From positions 65,958,282 through 66,022,281 of the forward strand of contig CM056741.1 in assembly GCA_029851415.1 (NCBI GenBank): a DNA stretch of 64,000 nt. Direction: 5' to 3'. Source of the stretch: Eretmocerus hayati (taxonomy: Eukaryota; Arthropoda; Insecta; Hymenoptera; Aphelinidae). Below are positions 57,697-64,000 of this stretch, in pieces. Below the pieces are notes generated by a model, which searched no databases, was not told the origin of the DNA, and saw only the letters and a list, made by a program, of their open reading frames with translations. Position 1 is the stretch's first letter, and the number at the start of each line of letters is the position of its first letter. The position numbers were made by a program, and so were the translations under genes.

Positions 57697-59254
57697 CTGA
57701 AATGGATAAAATGATGATGAATTTTCCAGTGGAATTCTGCATTCCTAATATTGTCATTATAGTTCATATAACATGTTTGTCAGATTATTGGGTCTGATTA
57801 TCATTGATCACTACCACTGTAATAGTTAATTCATCCCTTTGCAGGGACTAATGAGCTGAGTACCAAAAATTTCGATCTTATCGTTGATTTTCAAACTCAC
57901 AGCACCGGAACACTCTATATTAAATAAGAGGGATTCCAAAATGATTCCTTCCACCATGATCCATCACAATAATGACTCTCGAAGAGTTAGTCAACATTTG
58001 TACGGATTTTTGGAAATATTGTAACAATGAATTTGAACCAGAAAATTGATATTTTCTATATTTACGAATATTTTGACGTATCCCGGAATTCGTACCCTGT
58101 CCAAAAATTGGCTCGGGATCCACGTAAATATTTCTTGGGTAATCATGATTATTTCTGTTTCCAAAACTTGAACAATTTTTCGCGGAGCTCACACTAATGG
58201 TGAGAACGTATGTTTTTTAGAAGCGCGATCGCGAAACAATTACTGACTCTATGGATAACTTAGATCAATAAATAAAAAGGTGATATATTACCGAATGGGA
58301 CTTTTGTACGATGAAAATGATGGCTCGCGTAGGATCTAGAGCCATGTCGTAAGGATCTCTGAGGTCCGACAGGGCGATAGAATAATTTGCTCGATTCATA
58401 GGATGAATATTCAGTGTTCCCGCAAGTCCATCTAGTACGTAAACATTCTCGGTTACAAAGTCCACAGCAATAGCTTTTGGCTGCCATCCTCTGGCTTGTG
58501 TGAGATTGCGATACTTTTTGGACAAAGAGTTGACCCACTGGGATCCTGTCTCGTGCCAGTAAATTGTGTTTCTTCTGTACAAATCGAAAGCCGATATTCC
58601 TTTGGAAGTCCTCGTTAGTGGTCTCTTATTGTAATCCCTTAGATCGACGGCCCACAAGTCTCTCTCATCGCTCACAATCAGTGCTCTGGAATAATCTGTT
58701 GGCTCCGATTTATCTGTAGTATTGTAATGGCCTGGAATGATGAATAATCGATGTATACTCTGTGCATCGTTGAAAAATGACAAAGAGAAATGACTCGGGA
58801 ATGCATTTCAATTCGTTCGGCTGAGAGCATTCGATTTTAAAAAGCTGAATAAAGGAATATATTTCATAACTGTACCAGTGTTTGATTAATGGATCGATTT
58901 TAACTGTGGATCTCTTTTATTTGATTATTGGAGTCTTTTATCAATTGAATTCATGAGGATTTGATGTCTCATATTTGGATGATTAAAAATTGGGAATTTC
59001 AGCAAGAATATTCGAAGCTAAATTGTTCTAGGGAACTTTGATTACCGAATCACACGGTGTTTTCGACCCAGGCAGAAAAATTTCCAAGGATGTAGTTAAT
59101 CATACTTACTAACTAGAATCACAATGACTGCCACGATGATCGCAACAATGAGTGTGAGAATCACACCGGCAATTACACAAGTGGGATTCAGAAACTTCAC
59201 TCTAAACCTTTCCCAACAGGAATCTGATTCGGTCACACGCACGTCACTATTCAT
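56125..59254 (-). CDS. LRP-like type II membrane protein, YWTD propellers and EGF repeats (three exons)
   Basis: Joined minus-strand exons 59254-59110, 58731-58292 and 57696-56125 give 718 residues in consistent phase. Residues 1-25 are cytoplasmic, 26-48 form a signal anchor (CVIAGVILTLIVAIIVAVIV), and no other membrane span follows. Propeller 1 (about 60-318) carries IYWHETGS, VYVLDGLAGT and LYWNDFEK; EGF 1 (319-359) has six cysteines; propeller 2 (about 360-658) carries RLYWISKDG; EGF 2 (660-712) has six cysteines; the chain ends six residues later. In LDL-receptor relatives this propeller-EGF unit binds or releases extracellular ligands. There are no LDL-A repeats, no C-terminal anchor and no endocytic tail, so it is not a classical receptor. 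Several N-glycosylation sites are present. I cannot give a gene name. Confidence 0.88.
58292..58731 (-). CDS. LRP-like gene, coding exon 2
   Basis: Acceptor CATCATTCCAG ends at 58,732 and donor TCG|GTAATA starts at 58,291. It encodes the first blades of propeller 1, from HYNTTDKSEP to FIVQKSHS, with a probable glycosylation site (NTT) just outside the membrane. Confidence 0.9.
59110..59254 (-). CDS. LRP-like gene, coding exon 1 (signal anchor)
   Basis: ATG at 59,254 gives MNSDVRVTESDSCWERFRVK, then FLNPT and the hydrophobic anchor, ending at GTTA|GTAAGT in phase 1. Its one leftover base joins exon 2 to make serine. An upstream ATG at 59,261 opens a four-codon frame that overlaps this start. 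Confidence 0.85.
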
Positions 59255-59261
59255 TGTTCAT
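59247..59261 (-). promoter_or_regulatory. Four-codon upstream frame overlapping the LRP-like start
   Basis: ATGAACAATGAATAG: an ATG seven bases before the main start, in another frame, terminating inside the main coding sequence (stop TAG at 59,249-59,247). Such overlapping micro-frames can lower or gate translation through re-initiation. Confidence 0.5.
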
Positions 59262-59486
59262 TGTTGACGAGTAGTATACACAGAATTCTCATGCCGTTTT
59301 CTAAGTCCTTTGACTTTTTGAAAAATTATCAAGAGTATCTCCGACAGGTCGTAATCGATGCGTGAGAAAAACACCTCACGAAAACGTTTGAGATTCGAGA
59401 CATAGTATACGGTGAACAGTCGCGTACAGAAAGCCACGAGTACGCGAGGTGATACGGTTCTAGTCTTCTCAAGGCGTGTCAAACTT

Positions 59487-59508
59487 GAGAGAGAGAGAGA
59501 GAGAGAGT
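59487..59508 (-). promoter_or_regulatory. (GA)n/(TC)n tract upstream of the LRP-like gene
   Basis: An 11-unit GA run about 240 bp before the start codon. In insects such tracts can bind GAGA-type factors in promoters, but it may simply be a microsatellite. Confidence 0.4.
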
Positions 59509-59559
59509 CACTGATAAGAAACATGACTCACATGGTAATACAGTACGTACCGGTGTGGG

Positions 59560-60205
59560 TGGGTCTGTAACAGGTGACGGATGAACAACCCAATTAGATG
59601 AATCAGAAGCAGTTTAGTGTGAACTCGATAAAGAATGTATCTTAGGTACGATCGTCGTCTTCACTTGATTCCCGAGACATTGAAATTTCATTCGTCTACG
59701 AAATTCAATGTCACTCAATTTTCACTTGTACATTTATTCTCTGTTTGCTCTCGCAATTGGATAACTGCAGGCTGTTCCACATATACATTCACATTATTCG
59801 AAGTATATTTGTATCAGTATTGAATGCATAATTGACGAGAACCTTACCCGTCGAATCAACCATGTGAGGAATTATTGATCAGTCAGGCATCAATATCAAT
59901 ATAAGCATCCATAATTTTGTATGCTGATTCGTAATCATTTAATCAATTCTGGAATTGGCTAATACGCTTTAGGAGTATCTCGCTGAACGATCATTACCCT
60001 TGAGAAAAGTGGATTGATTATGCAGTTGCAATAGATGGTATACGTACAAATCTTGCGTGACATAGGTATTGATCCCGCGCACTCACCATGACTCGCAAAA
60101 ATGCATCATTCTCAGAATTTATTGTTCCTATTATTCGCAGAATTGTACATCGAGAACATTTGCATTCTGTCACTTTTCATCATCAGTCATTTTTCACAAT
60201 ATCTA
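59560..60205. other. No feature seen
   Basis: AT-rich upstream flank of the LRP-like gene, inside the presumed cyclase intron. Only short unrecognised frames. Confidence 0.4.
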
Positions 60206-60946
60206 AGGTGAGAGTGTGCCTAACATCCCCCCCCCCTCTAAACCCATTCTGCCAGTAATTTTGGCCTACTCCAATATTTTCGAGCATGCTTCAATTCAAT
60301 ATGCAGCTTATTTCAAGACCTTCTAAATAAGTGAGAGGAAGTTCAATTTTTTTAGCCGATCAAAACCGGAGATATCACAACTTTCCCCAAAAGTTTTTTT
60401 GCGCGTGCATTGAACAGTTTTTATCGACGTGCGACCACATCTGGAGCTTTTTGCCAGCCCAGAACATTGTTTTTAACCAATTTTGACGCGATCGAGGACG
60501 CGATCAACGCGTTTTGAGAGGTGGAAAAATTTGTACTGCACGCCTTTCCGAGATAACCATATGGGGGCATGTTGGTTACACTCCAGTCTTGGCCTCCTTG
60601 TTTTACAATTATTCATATCCGTGTTTTCGCGTGTTTTGACCATAAAATCGCTCCAAATCCAAGTTTTTCAACTTCCGAAACAGATTTTGAAGGTCTTGGA
60701 GGAAGAAATCAGTGGCAGGTTTCGCTGAACCCGATTTCGTTGGCAATTTCTCGAGTGTGCAAACACAAAGTATGCAAAAACTCACTTTATATTATCTAGG
60801 AGACGCAGAAACTATCCGGGGTCGGTCCAAATGATCAATTTTCTCATATCTCAACATAACAAACGTTAAATAAAAAATTGCGCATAGGTCAACGAGTGCT
60901 GATTCCTGAAATCGGCATATAAGGGTATGTTGGTTACACTTACCTT
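60206..60946. mobile_element. DNA element of the GTGTACCCAACTTGCCCCC family, reverse copy
   Basis: The left end AAGGTGAGAGTGTGCCTAAC and the right end GTATGTTGGTTACACTTACC are inverted repeats. TA flanks the left end, and TA also lies close to the right end. The interior (ATATGGGGGCATGTTGG, CCAAATCCAAGTTTTTCAA) matches 22.2-22.7 kb and 8.1-8.7 kb in reverse. A C run at 60,227-60,236 has expanded within the left end. Confidence 0.8.
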
Positions 60947-62078
60947 CCTAAGAAAATGTCTCCAAAATGGATTTCTTCCCACATGTGGTGAGGATCTAGG
61001 TTCACAAATTGACCCAGACTCGGTGTACCTTGTGGGTGTACATACACACAAACCTCGGTAAATTCAACCAAAGTTCCGGTGAAATGTAGAGATTCAATAA
61101 TTGCACTTTCAATTGTTCGTCGAATATATATTGGCACAGAACTATTTATTCAACGGTTTTACGAGGCCTGTAAACGATGAGACATGCTCGCTCAAAAGCT
61201 TTTGTTATCGAAGGCGGGAATGTTTAGAGTCGGCAACCTACTCTCGTTGCAAAAAAAAAAAGATGAAGAAGAGTGCGGAATATGTAGCACGGTAGAAATT
61301 GGAGAATAGAAAAGAGGAAGCAACGGAGACGAGAAAAAAAGAGAAATTGAAGATCAGTGACTGCGGCAAAGAGGGATTGCATATAGCCGGCTATACAAGA
61401 AAACTAGCGCAGTAAAATTTACATTTACATTGACCATAAACATGAGTGACGTGATATTACATGAACTGCTCTCACACTGCTTCTCTCTTGCTATTTTGCC
61501 CATGCGTGGCCCTTGCAGCTTGGCAAGTGGTAGGTAGCTTACGCCGCGGGGTGCAACGATGCGCGACACCGAAGCCGATAAGACTTGGTGTGGATGAGGC
61601 CTTTTTATCGCCATGGCGTGAATTTTCAGCTGCTCGTCGACCTCGATTACAACATCACACATTCGTATCAAACTATATACCTTTATACTTCTATATCACG
61701 CGCTCACAATCAGTGGTTCACAGAGACATCAGCCCTTCGCATCCCCTGCTGCTCGCTCTTCTCTCACTCACCTCTTCTTCGCTTTGCTCTATATCTTTTG
61801 CTCGATCTCATTGACGAGATGTTCGGCTCATGAAATTCTAAAGCTTCATTAAGATGACAAGGCGGTATCAGGTGACGAGATTTCTGAAAGGGTAGACAAG
61901 GAGACTCTTCGTGATTGGTAAGATTTTCTTTGTCGATTGGATTTTCGCAGTTAGATGTTCGTTGAACTAGGGTCGGAATCTCTACGTCTCTCCTGAATGT
62001 TCAGGAAATCATTCCATAGCAAGCTCCGAGGCAAGCTCTTTACTCTCTCAACAAGGATCAGCTATTTTAGCTGATTTG
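60947..62078. other. CpG-richer stretch, possibly regulatory
   Basis: The segment 61,300-61,900 is CpG- and CT-rich, with pyrimidine runs and two GCAAGCTC words near its right edge (62,019 and 62,031). Frames such as 61,461-61,814 have no recognisable domain. It could be an intronic enhancer or an alternative 5' exon of the cyclase gene. Confidence 0.3.
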
Positions 62079-62155
62079 CAGCTAACGTGGACGGATTTTT
62101 ACTGAAAATCAGCTAAAGTAGCTGATTTTCGGTCAAAATCCGTTCGTGTTAGCTG
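62079..62155. repeat. 77-nt stem-loop
   Basis: CAGCTAACGTGGACGGATTT then ACTGAAAATCAGCTA pairs with TAGCTGATTTTCGGTC then AAATCCGTTCGTGTTAGCTG, with almost no loop. The size is like a pre-miRNA or a very small MITE; extra AGCTGATT words just upstream favour a repeat. Confidence 0.65.
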
Positions 62156-64000
62156 ATTCATGTTGAGATAGTACATCGGTACGTGGGAAATCTAGAAAAT
62201 TTGATTGGCTGACGAATAAATATAATTTTCTGTCTATAGGGTTGTTTTTTCAATCATATAATAAAAGTTGGACTGCAACAAAATAATATGTTCTCAACGG
62301 TGAATATAAAATCATCAACTCAAAATATTAAAAAGCAGCCATAGAAAATTGACCAATGAATGGTTGACTCTTATGAAACTAAACTTGGATTTGAATTAGG
62401 GTATGAATAGAATGTTGAAATTCTTTGAAAAAAGGTGCTGATTGTGAATCCAGATCAGTAAATTTCAATCTGTGAAAAACTGCTTAAATTTTTGCTCATA
62501 ACAGATTCAATCTGTTCATTTTTGGATACAGCGACTCCGTTAAACACCCAATTAAATTTGAATCTATGGATGATTTGTTTCGATAAAATCGATGTGTGAA
62601 TTTTGATAAATTGAGGTTCATATTAACGCACTCGTTGTGAATTCCCATAAGATTCTTGGAATCTGACTTTATAATCTTAACCACTACTGCCCACTGGAAT
62701 TGGGGTGAATCATTTCGAAAACTCGTAACTATGCTCTTCATAATGTATAGGTAAAACCTGAGCGATTCAAACAATTCATGGATGAACGTAAGATAAAAGC
62801 ATTCCAAGCTCTGACAAAGTGAGTAGAAATAGGACAAACGAACCAATGAAAGATAGAGGAGGATCAAAAACCATGAGAGCATCTCTGACCCGTGTAACGT
62901 AAGCTCAATCCTCTACGACCTAGAGCTTCAACAATGAATCGCAACCCAATCCCTACACTATTCCGTCCTATACCCACCTCTGTTCTCACGTGGCACGATA
63001 TGTAGTTATATGCTAGAACGATAGCCCGATGGTCAATGACTGGCTACAAAATAAAGGCAGATATATCGACATCGATGTTATTGGCGTTGAAGCTGTCGTC
63101 GGTGACGGTAAAGCTACTCCTCTCGCGTAGATGAATGAAAAATAGCAAAAAAAAAAGTATCGCGCGCGCCCACGTGCATCCGAAGCAAGGCTTAAACGGT
63201 TTACAGTATGTAGTTTATATGCAAGACTCACTGCTGCAACGCTTTTCGCGGTCAATTGACAATACGTCACGGGCTATCAGCGATATAAAGCTCTATATAA
63301 ATTCCCGTAAGCTCTTCTGATGTTGTATCTCTTTACGATAGCCGACGAGCGTTTGCTATACTTTGTTTCTCAAATTGATGAGCCATTTGATTCCGTTTGC
63401 GAAGTACGTGCTCCAATTGGCGTGGATATGTTTACTCTCTCTATGATCGAGCGTGGAACCAAGATGTCTCATCTTGTCTCAAGTGGAGTGGTGGATTGCA
63501 TTCCAAATATAAATCCAGGTTTAGGAATTCAGACAACTTTTGAGTGCTCTTGATCACGATTCGTGATATTTAAAAAAAATTCTCATGAGAGTACTGGTAA
63601 TGAGTTCGGGTTTGGACTACCTTCTGGAAACAAATCTGAAGATCGAATATTTGAACAGATCGTACGTAAATGCTGGAGCCTTCGATAAAAAGTGTTTGCT
63701 TGTTCTGGACCTCGACAGAGGCAATTATGACATTACTTCAGATGCAATTCAATCATTTCATAAAATAACTTTTTTTTTATCAACCAAATTCCTTGGGTTC
63801 TCCCCCTTCCTTCGGGGATTCAAGACTTAGGATATTCAAGACACTCTTCTTTGCATTAGTGCGGTTCGGGAAAATCGTTCGAAAATTGATTTAATATTTT
63901 TTCGACTTTTGCCTCTCGTGACACAACAGATGTTAATTGCGATCATCTTGTATGATTTTGGATTAGGATCTCTAAGATGGAGAAGAATTTCATCCAATGA
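62156..64000. other. No confident gene; two adjacent orphan frames at 63.3-63.8 kb
   Basis: Two neighbouring plus-strand frames, 63,320-63,553 (with SQIDEPFDSVCEVRAPIGVD) and 63,585-63,830 (with KKCLLVLDLDRGNYDITSD), have a protein-like residue mix, but I cannot place them in a family and no splice sites link them. They could be pieces of a decayed gene. Confidence 0.35.

Noticed and set aside
1..64000. tRNA, rRNA and LTR-retrotransposon searches by eye
   Set aside because: No cloverleaf with box A/B spacing, no conserved rRNA text and no pair of long direct repeats bounding gag-pol-like frames was seen.

Overview
The window looks like nuclear DNA of an arthropod, most likely an insect: it is AT-rich, has GT-AG introns from about 0.4 to more than 10 kb, and carries animal membrane-protein and lipid-carrier genes among many short palindromic DNA-transposon remnants. 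I cannot name the order or species. There are no bacterial operons, rRNA, tRNA or CRISPR arrays.

Three genes are supported. (1) A five-exon gene on the + strand (26,517-39,199) encodes a 396-residue CRAL-TRIO/Sec14 protein of the alpha-tocopherol-transfer-protein-like type, with an unusually long acidic N-terminus and a poly(A) signal at 39,343. (2) The first coding exon of an adenylyl cyclase, best matched to type 3, is at 52,703-53,248 on the + strand; the rest lies beyond the right edge. (3) A three-exon gene on the - strand (59,254-56,125) encodes a 718-residue protein with a short cytoplasmic N-terminus, one signal anchor, then YWTD propeller, EGF, YWTD propeller, EGF. It appears to sit inside the first intron of the cyclase gene on the opposite strand. 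All exon phases were checked and fit. A few orphan exon-like pieces (14.7, 18.4, 19.6, 51.5, 54.4, 63.4 kb) are listed with low confidence.

The left 25 kb has no confident gene and is a graveyard of palindromic elements: 1.5-1.86, 4.28, 8.15-9.85, 12.0-12.9, 20.6 and 22.2-23.0 kb. The lipid-carrier gene holds a 1.1-kb hairpin in intron 1 and, in intron 3, a piggyBac-like MITE, a LINE tail and a 1.8-kb inverted duplication. From 37.98 to 45.5 kb there is a dense series of palindromes that share boundary and internal boxes, including one hairpin of about 1.37 kb. From 46.8 to 50 kb lies a chain of unrelated minisatellites. The 52-58 kb gene-rich stretch is more GC-rich and shows a striking excess of the word GAGCTTGC.

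The most interesting signals are the modular palindrome superfamily (1.4-1.86 and 38-45.5 kb), the GAGCTTGC word found in all three codon frames of one gene as well as in non-coding DNA of its host gene, and the type II topology of the LRP-like protein.
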